A DNA stretch of 64,000 nucleotides from Diadema setosum (GCA_033980235.1 CM067062.1:6015696-6079695), one strand, 5' to 3'. Positions 25,127 to 37,337 are shown, counted from the first letter of the stretch. The notes: a model not told the origin generated them from the letters alone. A program made the numbers and translations.

Positions 25127-25159
<33 letters not shown>

Positions 25160-25204
25160 ACACACACGCATACACACACACACACACATACGCACATACA
25201 CACA
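25127..25204. repeat. (CA)n microsatellite, interrupted
   Basis: CA dinucleotide runs interrupted by TTA, CG and TA steps. The ORFs across it in both strands are artefacts. Confidence 0.95.
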
Positions 25205-25839
25205 TAAGTCCAAGCCCAGTGAGCCATTCTGTCCTGAACGTATCCCACAAGATTTCACCAGTCACCAGCTGTACTCTCTCCTTCCCTCTCCCCCTTCTCC
25301 TCTAATCAATAATTCCTTTTCAAATATTTATCTTGTCCCAATGTCAACCGCTTGAGTTCGAATTCATGGAAACATGCAAGAGACGTTATGAACAAATTTA
25401 ATGACTTTAATTTTGAACGAAGTTGTTATTTTCTATGAATATTTTTGAAAAAGGGTCCAATCTCGTCAAACATCATTACGTATGTTTATTGTGAGGACCC
25501 AAACAACGTGGTACATTCATAAAAGTGAAAATGCAACGATTTGTACTGTATTTTGTTTCTAAATGATTTATCGACTTTGTTTAAACACTAATCTTGACGT
25601 CCTTTAATAGAAATTGTTATTAAATCGTGTTATTATGTTTTCGTTTTTATAATGTATTATCTACAAAAAAAGTTGGAGGAATAACATCAAATTTAAATTT
25701 GAATTTAACCGTAGTCCCATTCCATTTATGCGATAAAATATTCTGCCTCAGAAATGATACATATATTGTTATATTAAAGCAATGTTCCTGTACATTATAC
25801 GGTCGCAACTATACATACAACTGAAGAATGTCAACTCTG

Positions 25840-26020
25840 TTCAAAAGAGAAAATATCGGATTTGTGAGGGATACTGAGACATACGCTACCAGCAAAAATC
25901 AAAAGCAGCTACCCATTCTGACTTTATGCTAATTTCAAAAGAGAGAATATCAGACTTGTTAGGGACCCTGAGACATACGCTACCAGCAAAAAAAGCAGCT
26001 ACCCATTCTTCATGCTAATT
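25840..26020. repeat. two-copy ~95-bp direct repeat
   Basis: The segment from TCAAAAGAGAAAATATCGG to CTACCCATTCTGACTTTATG and TGCTAATT occurs twice in tandem (from about 25840 and from about 25936). Shared words include ACTGAGACATACGCTACCAG in the first copy and CCTGAGACATACGCTACCAG in the second. The second copy leads directly into the palindromes that follow. Confidence 0.85.
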
Positions 26021-26043
26021 AGCATGAAGAATCGGTAGCTGCT
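25994..26043. repeat. 50-bp palindrome, one mismatch
   Basis: The left arm AGCAGCTACCCATTCTTCAT, extended to GCTAA, is followed with no spacer by its inverse. Only one internal position fails to pair. The centre is TAATTA at 26016-26021. It abuts the next palindrome with no base between. Confidence 0.95.
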
Positions 26044-26111
26044 ACATACAACAAAGGTGCATGATTATGTGTAGTTTAAACTACACATAATCATGCACCT
26101 TTGTTGTATGT
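26044..26111. repeat. 68-bp perfect palindrome
   Basis: The left arm, ACATACAACAAAGGTGCATG followed by ATTATGTGTAGTTT, is followed immediately by its exact reverse complement. The centre of symmetry lies between 26077 and 26078. There is no loop and no mismatch. Confidence 0.97.
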
Positions 26112-27312
26112 GGTCCATCAATGCAGCAGTAGGTGGCTTTAATGCCATGTCAGTCACTCTGCCATCTCGCCTCTAATATAAATAGGAAGGTAGTGTAATG
26201 AATTGGTAGGCATTTCCTCATCTCATTTCACGAGCTACAAGATTTTTTTTTTCTATCAGGAGTAGGCCTAGAATCAATTTGATAAGTCAAAAGATTGCAT
26301 TAATCGAACTGAAATATCACGCACATCTGTTTTTAAAAGTGGCAGCTCACAAAAAAAAAAATCAGTTTCTCTTTCATTATCAGCATCAAATAAAGTGACT
26401 CATAAGAAGGTGTTAATCTCACAGTACCATTGATACTTTATGTTGAAACCCATAACGACTCATTTTTCATTCGTTGCTGTATCTATTATGTTTATTTCTT
26501 TCTGAGTCTTTGCACGTGTGGATGCACATGTCTGCAGTACACTGTGCTCCTCAGATCTGAGTGGGATTCATTTTTTTTCTCTGTTGTCCATTACTCATAT
26601 GTTATGTCAGGCAAATCATGGTCCTCTATGTCCTGAAAGGGCGATTCACCTTGTAAAATGTTGCGCTTCGTAGATGATTGGTTTTGTTTTCTTTTTCTTC
26701 TCTCTCCCTCTCCCTCCCCCCCCCCCCCCCTCTCTCTCTCTTTTAATGTGACTTCAATGCAACTTTTACATGACAAAAGCAACACCATATATTATCTATC
26801 ACTGTAACTTATGAGTGTAAATAATATATGTGCATGTATGTATGTGTCTAGGTATAGTGTAGTATCGGGAGGTTTTTATCATCCCTTCCCCCTCCTGCTT
26901 TCTTTCTCCCCCCCCCCCCCTCTCTCCCTTTACTTAACCCTTCTTCCGCGGGCATCATGTTGGACCCCTTGTTTTTTCTTCATTGTAATGTTATTCATTA
27001 TCAGTTGCCAAACAGTCAAGCTTTGTGCTTATTCTTGGCAACCGTTCTGTATGTAAATTAAAATGTAACTCATGTAATCATAATACTAGAGATGTCTTGC
27101 ATTATTGATGAAAATGATGATTGCTGAAAATATTCATACTACTGTTATTTTGTACACTGTCAATGAAATTGCAGAAAACTGATGTACTTAAATATTCTGG
27201 AATATTCGATGCATAATGACTGTACTGTTTGATGAGAAGTGGGACACCTTGTTCATCATTTTTGTTGATTTTTTATTAAGCTTTAAAGATTTTATATGTT
27301 TTATGGCTGCAG
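26112..27312. other. upstream of rbbp8 exon; no earlier exon recognised
   Basis: Contains C and CT homopolymer tracts (26717-26740 and 26908-26932). A polypyrimidine-poor acceptor, TATGGCTGCAG, ends at 27312. No N-terminal CtIP coiled-coil exon was recognised here or upstream. Confidence 0.4.
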
Positions 27313-30300
27313 GGGAGAACTGGCATCATTACACGAGGAATTAACAATAGGCAGGGAGGTGAGGCATGACTACTATGAACAAGGTGTATGTGTGTCTGGA
27401 ATAGATGAAGAGCAGAGTGACAGTAGTTTGGACCTGATGCTGTGTGCCCCTGATGACAGTATTGACCTTGCTGCTAGATCCAGCTTTCTGGAAGACAATA
27501 ATGATGAAGAGAACAAACCGGAGAGTCCAAGGGAGAGTGTATTTTGCAGACACACAAGTGTTGGTGAACATATAGTGACAGTGAGAATCCAGAGTTTGTC
27601 AATGACAGCTTGAAGACATGTCTGAAGATGAGGCATCAGATTCAAGCAAGACAGACAGAAGAGGGAATCGCCAAGATGACAAGGGGGAACACTTGAATCG
27701 AAAAATAAAGTCTGCGAAGAACAGTGCAGGTTTTACTGATTCTGAGGAAATATCGCCTGTAGCTGATTCAGAGAATCAGACTGAAGGAAGTCACTGTGGA
27801 CCAAGTAACTACCTGAGGGATTTCGACAGGTGAGCATAGCTTCTTCCTTCCAAATATAAAGCTACTCTTGATTAATTCAGAAATAGTCGGTGTCAAAAAA
27901 GAAGAGACAAGAGTCAGTCAGTCAGTTGATATCATACCGAAGTTTAACAGGTATCATTTTCCTCTCCGTAACACCAGCTCATTGTTTGTTTCCCCTCAGT
28001 GTTCCAGTGAAGAAGGAGGAACCTCCCTACAAGTTTGAGGACGTGGTAAGAAAGAAGGATGAGAGACGAAAACTGAAAGGCTTTGACTGCGAGGAGTGTA
28101 GTCCAGTAAGTGTCATTTCATTCTACAAGCATTATGTCATTCCAGAGACAAGAACTTTGCAGTTTCTTTTGAGTTCACCTATCCTTCTTTTCTTGCGAAA
28201 TATCACCTTTACTGACGATATTACTCATGTATCTCTCCCTCACAACTATTTACATTGTTATACCTCTCTAGAGTTTCAGTTTCTCTCCCCTATATTCCTC
28301 TTGTTTCATCCTACATACTCTCATTTTGTGACAAAATCCTGCTCACTGTCTGAATTAAAATGCTATCGGTTTGTCCTCACTCCATGCTCTCTTTCATTCT
28401 ATGGCTCTTTATGTCTATTGATTCCAATCTTTTGACACTCTAAGATACCATACATATTATGCTCGTGTACTTATCGGGTTATAGGCTTCTAACTCTTTGT
28501 GTACTACGTTCGACAGATTGCAAAACGCAAAATCGATTTGTTTTTAACTGTCGTCATTTGCAAGGAAAAAAAATAGCCGTAGCTGCGTCATGAAATTCAT
28601 ATCACATCAAATCCGACAAAAATGAATGGGAACCATGCCCCACCCCGACACACCAGACTAGAGAATCTAAGAAAAAGATCTAAGATTTTCACAAGGATAG
28701 TGTATCGTGTCTAGTCACAAAATAACTCTTTTTTTCATATAAAAAGTATTTTTTTTTATACTTGCTTCGTTTTCTCGTACCATGCTATAAAAGGGTGGAT
28801 GAGAATATCTACATTATTTTGTACCATGATGGGCCGTGGATCAAGGAATTGGTTGAATGCATGTTATCTTTTTTCTTCATATAACGATTCTTGATCTACT
28901 CCACTTGATGATGCAAAACAAGCTTTAAGAGAAAAAACCCACTAAGTATCATTCTCCGCTGCGACTATATTATGTACGATTTTCGATATATATTTTTTTT
29001 TAATTTCAGCACCATTTTTGTCCCCCCTCAAAAAAAAAAAAAAAAAAAAAAGGTTTATGTAAGTAAGCGAGTAATAACGAACCCATTTTTCTTTTTTTGA
29101 ACTAGCAGACCTTCGGAGTAATGAACCTTATTTCATTTTTGTCAATCGAACCTTTGTCATTTTCGGACTACTGAACCTTTTTTCATTCTCGAAATGACGA
29201 ACCTTATTTCATTAGCGGACTATTAAACGAACCTTTGGAATAACGAATGGGTGAGACCTTATTTAGGTTTTGGACTAACGAGCCTTCGAAATAACGAACC
29301 AATATTTCGTTTGATACCACATCTCTACCCAACTCAGCTGACCAGGATAAAAAAGGGTCGTAGTTGGTAGTATATTTCTTGCAAAAAAAGGGGAGGTGGA
29401 AATTTATATCCTATATTTTTGAAAAAAAAATCCCCCTTGTACTTTCTAACAATTGAAAAGGCACTATAAATTCTCTGATATCTTTTTGAAATCACCTGAA
29501 CTACTGCTCGAGTCCCTTATCTACTATTCATCTCATGTCATCTGCCAACATTTCGAAAGAATTTTAAAGATTCAACATAATTCATGTAAAGACACAGAAA
29601 ACTGCATGAGCCAAAAATTGTCTTACTCAAAGCCAAAAAGCGATCTTTATTTTCCTTTCATTCGGCTGAGTTGTAGAGTCGAATGAACAAACCTTGTTCC
29701 TTTCACTTGAAATACACAGTAATCTAATCAGAGTTTGCAATATATTCTTCTCACTGTCTGCAACAGTACTACAGAGGTCTTAATTTAACTGACGAAGAAC
29801 TTGCTGAAAGGATGAAGACCTGTTCCCGTCACCGTGGCCACTACAGTAGACCTAAAACTCCACCGCAGTACTGGTCTGTTGACTTCCCGGATACGCCCAT
29901 ACGCACTGTAAGAGGTATGATGATGTCTGCAATATGTATGAGAACTTATCGTTTGATGTACTCATAAAACGATACTGGTAGTTGAATATCTTTGCGTCTT
30001 ATTAAGGGATTCTTATATGCAAACATTTTCATGTCAGATGAACATAATGCTCGCTGGTAATTGACACAATACCCAAATTTGTTTAGTGCATGCATTGAAT
30101 AATATAATTATTAAATTTAGTTAATTTTCGTATTTTTCAACACACTACCAAAGAGAAATTACAAAAATATGTCAGAAAAAAGAAGAAGAAATTAACATGG
30201 TATAATTCGAAATTGAGATGTGATTTCATAAATCTTATATGAGAATAGAAGTCCAGGAATATTTGTGACTTATAAACATGTCAGTTCCAATCTAAATTCC

Positions 30301-30407
30301 TGTCTGCACGGATGGCAGAGATTCCCAAGAAGAAGCGTAAGAACAGATACAGATTTAACTTTAACAAAACCGAAGTGGACAAGAGACCTGAGAATCAGGA
30401 GGTATAG
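27313..30407 (+). CDS. rbbp8: RBBP8/CtIP homologue, last four exons
   Basis: CtIP/Sae2 works with the MRN nuclease in the nucleus to start resection of DNA double-strand breaks. The inferred exons are 27313-27829 (acidic, Ser/Asp/Glu-rich linker), 28000-28105, 29767-29914 and 30319-30407 (stop TAG 30405-30407), with GT/AG borders and compatible phases. The second of these exons encodes EEPPYKFEDVVRKKDERRKL, then a CEEC pair. The third encodes CSRHRGHYSRPKTPPQYWSV, and the last begins with an IPKKKRK nuclear-localisation-like stretch. These match the conserved C-terminal Sae2/CtIP domain of vertebrate CtIP, including the TP site equivalent to the CDK site (human T847). The ATM/ATR TQ site seems replaced by TP. 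The N-terminal tetramerisation coiled coil is not found in the window. The first of these exons is broken by two apparent frameshifts (near 27570 and 27611), from assembly error or decay. Confidence 0.82.
29040..29330. repeat. intronic GAACCTT/AATAACGAACC short repeats
   Basis: In the large rbbp8 intron, phrases of the type GGACTAACGAACCTT and GAAATAACGAACC recur about seven times at roughly 30-40 bp spacing. It looks like a decayed minisatellite or transposon end. Confidence 0.6.
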
Positions 30408-32631
30408 TTGTGAAAACCTGACGTTGGTGGACTGAAACTACCCTCAGTGTACTTCGAGTGATGCACTCAATTTCATGGATATTCATTGGACAAAGCTAAT
30501 TTTTGGTATTTGCGATTAAGTTTATGCAACAAAATAGATGATACCTTCAGTTGTTCATTGCTATTACTGGTATGTGCGTTTTTATTTCTTTTTTATTGAT
30601 TATGGTAAGGTCAGGTTACTTTTATGAGGTAAAGCAGTTAAGAAATTCTTTCTGCATTTAATAATCTCTGTGCATGTCTAGCCCTTGTGGCAAGTTCTAT
30701 ACTAATTGCCTGTGGGTATTGTCACTAAGTGCGTACACAGATTTAAAAGTTGAAATTGCAGTTTGAGAAAAATGCTTTACCTGTGTGAAAAGTGTATTAT
30801 AGAGAGTTAAAGTTTATAAAACAAAAGTTATTTGCGCTAAAGGTAGTGATTTTTATGTATAAACTAGCAGAATTACTCATATGATACGCCCATTATAGAA
30901 CAATGCTTCAACGCGCTTGTAGCTTTTTTATACCTTGTACCTTGCGCTCGTCACTTCCGAAGGGTCCTATAGGGACTATAGCTGGAAGTGTTTATTACAA
31001 AGCACTGAGGGTTGTTATTTATATGCAATACCTCTCATGCAGTAATTTTTTTTTTTCACATTGTGCAGCGTAGTTGAGGATCATTTTTATCACCACTGAA
31101 TACATAAAAAGATACAGCAAACGAAACAGTTTTTTTTATTAGTGAGTTTGAAAACAAGTTGCTGTGCTTCGCTAAGAATGATGTACATGTATGGCCTAAC
31201 GTCAGTTGTCAGTGGTTGTGAAATTGAGTCTACTGTGAGAGCAAACTGTTGTTGATGTTTTATTCTTTTGTTCTTTTTTTTTCTTTGTAGCATAATAATC
31301 GATATGCCTGCGTAAGTGCAACATGTTATCGTCCTACACCATGTGGTAAGAGCTGGTGGCTGTGTAAGATGTCTAAGTTAAAGGATAATATGGCGAAGAG
31401 GGTAGCCCCTTTTCATTACAATTTTAAAGTACTTCTTATTCATACAAGTGTGAAACAATTATGTTAGTTGCATTCATCATATATTTTTTGATAAACAACA
31501 AATTGGAAAACAAAATAAGTCTATGAACTATTGACTAGACTTTGAAGGCATTATTTACCATTTGCAGATAAAACAAAAACCCAGGTTTAGTCAAAGTGCT
31601 TCAAATGGTTCTGAAATGTGCGTTAGGGATAGAAACAACCAATGTAAGAATTTTAATCAGTGTGATCAATGTTGAGTATTGTTAAACATACAAAACACAA
31701 GCAATAGTTATAATAAAATTGTTATAGAACAAACCTCTATACAGGTATATGGTTTATTAAGAAAAAAAGTGATATCTCCTAATATTTTACGCTTTATTGC
31801 AATTTTGCTGCATGTAGGATGATTCGTGATACATCTGACCAAGACGTATGCATCAAATGTGATAACTTGGTGGTTTTTTAATCAGTACTCCCGTAGGTAA
31901 ACAGTACATTTAGAACATGTAATAACAAAAAATACTAATAATGAAGACAGTAGTATCAGTAAACAATGGTAAAGTTCTGTCAACCGTGTCTGTTTTCATT
32001 TAAAGTTATGCATTATGAACCCCAAACGGGTATTTGATAAAGTATTTGATAGGGTAAGGATAACTCTTTTCAATAATGAGGACATAGGGTAATAGTTATT
32101 GTATGACCGTATGTCCTGTTTGAACATCAACTTCGGTTGTTGTTGTATTTTTTTTTTTTTGGCGTATATAATACATATCTCGGTTTTTCAACTTTGGTTT
32201 TGCAACGTTCTATACGAAACTATGCAACTCGAATAAGATTGTGATTGACAGACGGACATTGACTGACAGACTCCGCCGGACACTCTTTAGAACTAACGTG
32301 ACTAACGGCTGTCTTGAGTCACATCTTGTAAAACACCCCCATTGAAAGGTGCCGGGTCAATACATTCATCGAACAATAGCACGAACAATTAGGGGGCAGG
32401 TCCGTGCATTCCTCGAACAATAGCACGAACAAAGGCGGAAAGTGTGACCCGTGAATAGGGATGAGAGGCGCAATGATTAAAACGTACGCACCGCGCGCAA
32501 GCTACCAGGCTGCTAGTACATTGTTGAAATGAGCAGTTTAATCTTTGCTGGCAAATTATTGACCATCTCTGAGTGGTCGAAGGCGGCTACCCTTTTAAAG
32601 TGAAATAGATGTACCGCCTCGTCCATCCCGT
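30408..32631. other. rbbp8 3' flank and pmar1-like upstream region
   Basis: No further ORF. A possible rbbp8 poly(A) signal AATAAA lies at 31712-31717, far downstream. A 21-bp phrase ending CGAACAATAGCACGAACAA occurs twice (near 32368 and 32413), about 450-490 bp before the pmar1-like start codon. It may be a regulatory repeat. Confidence 0.35.
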
Positions 32632-32661
32632 TAATCCCATTGGTTACACAGTCTGACCAAT
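32632..32661 (+). promoter_or_regulatory. TAATCC / ATTGG / CCAAT module of pmar1-like gene 1
   Basis: TAATCC (32632-32637, an Otx-type K50 homeodomain site), ATTGG (32639-32643, inverted CCAAT) and CCAAT (32657-32661) lie 195-222 bp before the ATG. The same three words in the same order occur 199-237 bp before the other intact copy. By published work on sea urchins Otx is an activator of pmar1; the assignment here rests on sequence only. Confidence 0.5.
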
Positions 32662-32853
32662 CAACTATTCGCACACCATACATGCAGCAAAGGTAGGAAG
32701 TACAGCTTTCCATGAAATGAGAACTACGGACTGGAATCAACTGGGATAGAAGCTAATCACAAGCAATTTGTCTTCTTACCTGACTGAACATCCGAACAAG
32801 ATTACCCGTCACTGATCCCTCAAACATCTCCAAGGCTATAATCGCTATCCGAC

Positions 32854-33931
32854 ATGGCTGATTCGTCGCTCTCACTTCTGCTTCACGTCCCGATGTCTGC
32901 CCCTTCCAAGCGACCTCGTCCTCGACGTAAGACTAGGTTCACCGAATGGCAACTCGAGAGACTGAAGGCCGAGTTCAACATCGACCCATATCCCGACATC
33001 GTTTCCAGAAAGAAACTGGCAGCTACACTGGGCCTGAATGAAGACAGAATACACGTAGGTTTCATTGTCATCTTAAATATACGGCATATTATCTGGCATG
33101 AAAAGATGTAGTCGACCAGCATTTAAGTTATTAATTCATTCAAATAATTCAGATTGGTTTTTAAACGACACTACATATCAATATTGCTGATAGTCACGGA
33201 GTTTCTTAATTTGAAATATCAAATTTATTTATGTCCAATATAAGCATAACATCGGGAGCACACAAAACAACCTCTCATTAAAAATTCTTCTTACTTTAAC
33301 AATGAATACTGGTTCAGTTTTTATATAAATCAAACTGTAATCGAAAATGTGTAATGTCTCAAGAGGCAGAATTGATTAGGCTTTGCATGAGGACAGATTT
33401 ACATCAGACTGTTGGTTTGGGGGGCTTGGCTTAATCCTGATTTCATCATTTTCATTCCAGGTCTGGTTTCAGAACCGTCGCTCACGTCATCGTCCATCCT
33501 CTCTCAAGTCCTCCTCACCTTCCATCAACAACCGTCTCGATGTTGCTGAAAGTGAGACTGACTGCCTGCGTAAGAGGAAACGCTTTGCTGCAAGCGACGT
33601 CATCGACCAGGAGAACACACCGCCGCCCAAGAAGTTCGCCATCAACGACTCATCGATGTCAGTCGATTTCCTGTCTAGTAGCAGCCGATCACCGGGTTCC
33701 TGGTCGACTTTCCGTATTAGCGACGAGCGTGACATCCCGAGTTTACAGCAGACGACATCTCATCGAAAGCAGCAGGGCGCCACCAATCCCTTGATGTCTG
33801 TAGACTTCCTCTCCCGAAGCAGCCGACCGACTTCTTCGTATCCATCGCCATACCGTGAAGGGAGTCTCTACCACAGCCCGTCGCCATTCTACATGTTTGG
33901 TCATCCTTATATCTTCGTTGTTCCTCACTGA
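32854..33931 (+). CDS. pmar1: paired-type homeobox repressor, pmar1/micro1-like, copy 1 (intact, 223 aa)
   Basis: Exon 1 is 32854-33054 (67 codons) and exon 2 is 33461-33931 (156 codons plus TGA), with a GTAGGT donor and an ATTCCAG acceptor, phase 0. The homeodomain spans residues 22-81 and has the helix-3 core VWFQNRRSR with W69, Q71 (position 50) and N72 (position 51). A nuclear-type basic patch RKRKR lies at about 104-108. Two MSVDFLS repeats, at 133-139 and 179-185, resemble Engrailed eh1 motifs that recruit Groucho. The C-terminus is Ser/Pro/Tyr-rich. In sea urchins Pmar1/Micro1 is a transient micromere repressor at the head of the skeletogenic double-negative gate. The ATG is fixed by MADS..SLL conservation with the other copies. 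AATAAA follows at 34158-34163. It could be named phb in a non-euechinoid echinoderm. Confidence 0.85.
33055..33460 (+). other. intron of pmar1-like copy 1
   Basis: 406 bp, GTAGGT...TTCATTCCAG, interrupting the homeodomain between residues 67 (H) and 68 (V), directly before VWFQNRR. The position is identical in the second intact gene. Confidence 0.85.
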
Positions 33932-34402
33932 ACACTGTGATGCTGCCGCACTTTCAAAGCCATTGGAGTCTCTATTACCACATCCCCTCGCCATTCTACA
34001 TAACGATTCCAATATCATCATATCTTGATTCTGGACATTCGTCGTGACGAGTCGTTGTAAAACTTGTTCTGTGAGGTGGAGCCACTGTTTTGTTTGCGTT
34101 ATCATAGTGATGCAATATGACTTTCAGCGTTGAACAGAATTCTGAGTTACGATTGTAAATAAATACACCTGTTTATTACCAAATCATTTTCTTTGAACAA
34201 ATTTGTCATTCAGGAGTAATTTTATTAGATTAACATGTATGACCGTTGTGTGGCTGGATGAATTCGTATGAATAGTTGTACGTGCGTTTGTGTGTGTGTA
34301 TACATATAAATGCATTATCTGTATAGTGAGTGTCTGCATTTGGTGCTTTTTGTTCTGTTTTTACTGCTTTTCTCATATACACACATACACATATATGCAT
34401 TA

Positions 34403-34407
<5 letters not shown>

Positions 34408-34454
<47 letters not shown>

Positions 34455-34462
34455 TATTTATA
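34408..34462. repeat. (AT)n microsatellite
   Basis: Uninterrupted AT run with short degenerate flanks. Confidence 0.95.
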
Positions 34463-34517
34463 TAGACATAGTAAATTAGTCCACGTGTTGTTACAATGAT
34501 ATAAACAATAGAACAGA

Positions 34518-34617
34518 ACATGCCGTCAAAACCACAGTTTATTTTGGTACAATAAAATTAATAATTGGTATCAAAATAAACAATATTGTGCCAAAATAAA
34601 CTGTTGGTTTTGACAGC
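34518..34617. repeat. 100-bp foldback (MITE remnant)
   Basis: GCCGTCAAAACCACAGTTTA continuing to TTTTGGTACAAT is mirrored by ATTGTGCCAAAATAAACTGT continuing to TGGTTTTGACAGC. The arms are about 33 bp with few mismatches. No clear target duplication. Confidence 0.75.
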
Positions 34618-35175
34618 ATAAACTTGAGTTTGGTTCTATCTTTAGATCCACGCACATACATACACACATACACATACATATATATAGATATATATGTAGA
34701 GAGAGAGAGAGATCAAAGAAAGCAAATGAAAGTGTTTAGTCTTTTTATGCTTGGAAAGGTCATATGAAATACACAAGTTTGTCCTGTTATAGACCTCTAC
34801 TTGCTACATTCGAACAAACACCAGTCTCCACAAGGAAGTGGACACACATGATTCTTTCTAAATGTTCACAGCCAAGGCAATGTAGAATGTCTAAGAATAT
34901 GCCATTAAGATAGGTCCATGAACAACGGCATAGATCTTACGCACAAATCAGCTCGTGTACTTCAGACGGAAATCATTTCCTTGTGGGTAAATCAGAACGA
35001 CTCGACGCTTTCTTACAAAACCTGATCAGATATCAAGTCGCTGTGTGACATCATTACAAACAATAACATATTCCGTTTAGTATACAGAGGCTATACAAAC
35101 ATTTAATAATGGATGGCGTTGAATTCATACCACACGCATAATACATATCACAGAGTTTCAAAGAGTTGCGGTAAG

Positions 35176-35287
<112 letters not shown>

Positions 35288-36388
35288 TTTTTTATTTTTT
35301 TTTTTTTACTTACGAAGTGAAGCTGTCATTTCGCCTTCTTATTTTTCAAGAGTTCAGTGTGTACTCGGGGTGAGGCAAGTCTCATTAATTTCATCATGAG
35401 TCTATATTATGTTTTCTTCACTTTTATCTACATGTATTTACATAATCATGAATCTTTCACTTCCATTTATCAGATATAAAAGTTTTCACTTCCTCTCATT
35501 TATGTTCTCTCTCTTATCAAAAAGCAGGTTCATACATACAAGCTTATATACATGATACGTTGATACAATTATATACGTACACAACCAAGTGCATAATGAT
35601 ATGCTCACATACGCACACCGATACTTAGGACCTAGAGGATTGAATGAACATCAATAATGTATAGGAGATGATGACCCATCCTCTCTGTACAGTAATTGAA
35701 CTTAACCTGTGTCTAGCACTATCAGAACAATTCAACTTGACTGATGGAAAGATAACACGATTGACATACTATGGCCAGGATTGACAGGGATACTTTACTC
35801 CGAAATAATCTTCGGCAAAACTTTGATCTCAACTCTTTGATAGGATAGACCTTTCTTCTGTGTGGGTTGTTCAAAGGACGAGCTTTATTCTATACGATCT
35901 GCTCCTTAATTTCTTGCATCCTGTCATGAACAAAAGCAAACACGTGATTAGGTATTATGATAGAATCATAAAAACCAGGGCGCACGTTTCGAATGAGAAG
36001 AAAGCAAAGAGATTAATGAAATCTCTGGAAGAAAGCCATAATGTCTCAGTATAGCTTTGTACGTCGGTTCAATTGCCATGCGGTTCTCATTCTTTCAGTC
36101 CATACCTGAAGAATTGAACGACATCAGCCAGTGAAAGAACTCGAGTGACAAATCACTTATGATACGAACTACGTCCCAGTCTGTGCCGTTATTACCAAAC
36201 CTCATTGGTCCTTTGATTTGACCTGTAAGACTTTCTCTGAATGGAAACTGGAACTTCCCAACGAAAACTGGTCAGATACGGTGAATCGAAATATATATAT
36301 ATATATATATATTTCACTTGGCTGCACACGTCAAACGTTCTCACCCTACATGCCTTATACTAAATTAAGGCTTTAACCACTTTCCAAC

Positions 36389-36560
36389 ATGGCTGATTTA
36401 TCACACTCTCTTCTCGATCACTAAACTCTATGTAAACTATCGATAGTTACACAGAGACCAGTGTTCTCAATCACACTTCAAAGTCCTTTCCAACCGAACG
36501 ACATCAACTCCTGACTAGTATGTTCAGCAAATTGCAGCTTGAGATTATTGTTAAAGTAAG
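36389..36560 (+). pseudogene. pmar1-like homeobox relic 3
   Basis: An ATGGCTGAT start (MADLSHSLLDH, then stop at 36422-36424) matches the conserved MADS..SLL N-terminus. Farther on, TGTTCAGCAAATTGCAGCTT matches the intact TGTTCACCGAATGGCAGCTC (VFTEWQL), and TCAAATTCAACC matches the GAATTCGAC region. The sequence between is scrambled. It is a decayed exon 1 between the two intact genes. Confidence 0.65.
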
Positions 36561-37298
36561 CATCAAATTCAACCTCCAATAGATGTCCATACTTGCGTAT
36601 TATTATTACACAGTGATCGACATAAGCGGTGATCAAGACTTTGTGGCCCGGGACCACAGAAAAAAAAATGTTGGGCCACCAAGTTAAAGAAAAACAAACA
36701 AAAAAGTCAAGAACATTAAATGAGTCGGACTGGAGTTTAATGTGACTTATGTTTCGCGTATTTCTTTTTTTAAGGCGAAAGAGTCGATGACGTTAGTACC
36801 CCATATAAATTATTCAAATTTCGAATCCATTCATTTTCCCTTTTTTCCAAAGGTGACTGTTTGTGAGGTTGTATTTATAAAAAACAAAGAATCACTATGT
36901 CTTTTTGGTTTCATTTTGACTGCATTTAATAATGTCATCTTGAGCATGGGCAAAAATTTGGTTTTGCTCTTCATCAAGACAGTTTTCAGAGATGAGTTTC
37001 AGAGTTTTCAAAGATCTCTAAATAGAATCATGTTCTGTAAAAATCGACTGTACGACGAGCGCAAGAAATAGTCTATTGTTCCTCTACTCCTCTTGTTCCT
37101 TGTCTCAGGAAGTTGCTACAAGGGTATTGTTTGGTTTGTCGGCAGCGGACCGACAATCAGACCGCTAATGAACAAAGGAAAAGTCATAGCTGTCTTGTAA
37201 CAATGTGTAATTTGCGACATAGATTAGGACACTCGCACTCCTCTTTGAATAGTGGAAGTCGGTGGGCATTCATGAAACTACAACTTTACCTCAATCGC
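36561..37298. other. intergenic, no convincing gene
   Basis: A 109-codon ORF at 36742-37071 has no recognisable domain, no paralogue in the window and no splice or promoter context, so I do not call it. Confidence 0.4.
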
Positions 37299-37337
37299 TA
37301 ATCCTGTCACGCCTATTGGTCGGTTTATTAGACCAAT
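37299..37337 (+). promoter_or_regulatory. TAATCC / ATTGG / CCAAT module of pmar1-like gene 2
   Basis: TAATCC (37299-37304), ATTGG (37315-37319) and CCAAT (37333-37337), in the same order as upstream of the first intact gene. Closer to the ATG there is ACTTTGATATATACT (37426-37440). This combines a TCF/LEF-like CTTTGAT with a TATA-like stretch about 100 bp before the start codon. Confidence 0.5.

Noticed and set aside
27890..28435. 181-codon ORF spanning an rbbp8 exon
   Set aside because: Only 28000-28105 is exon-like (EEPPYKFEDVV...); the rest is intron read-through past a good GTAAGT donor.
33487..34105. Minus-strand ORFs over the homeobox exon 2 (82-120 codons)
   Set aside because: Shadows of the plus-strand coding exon, with no domain.
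36742..37071. 109-codon ORF between homeobox relic 3 and intact copy 2
   Set aside because: No recognisable domain, low-complexity Phe/Lys-rich translation, no paralogue or splice context.
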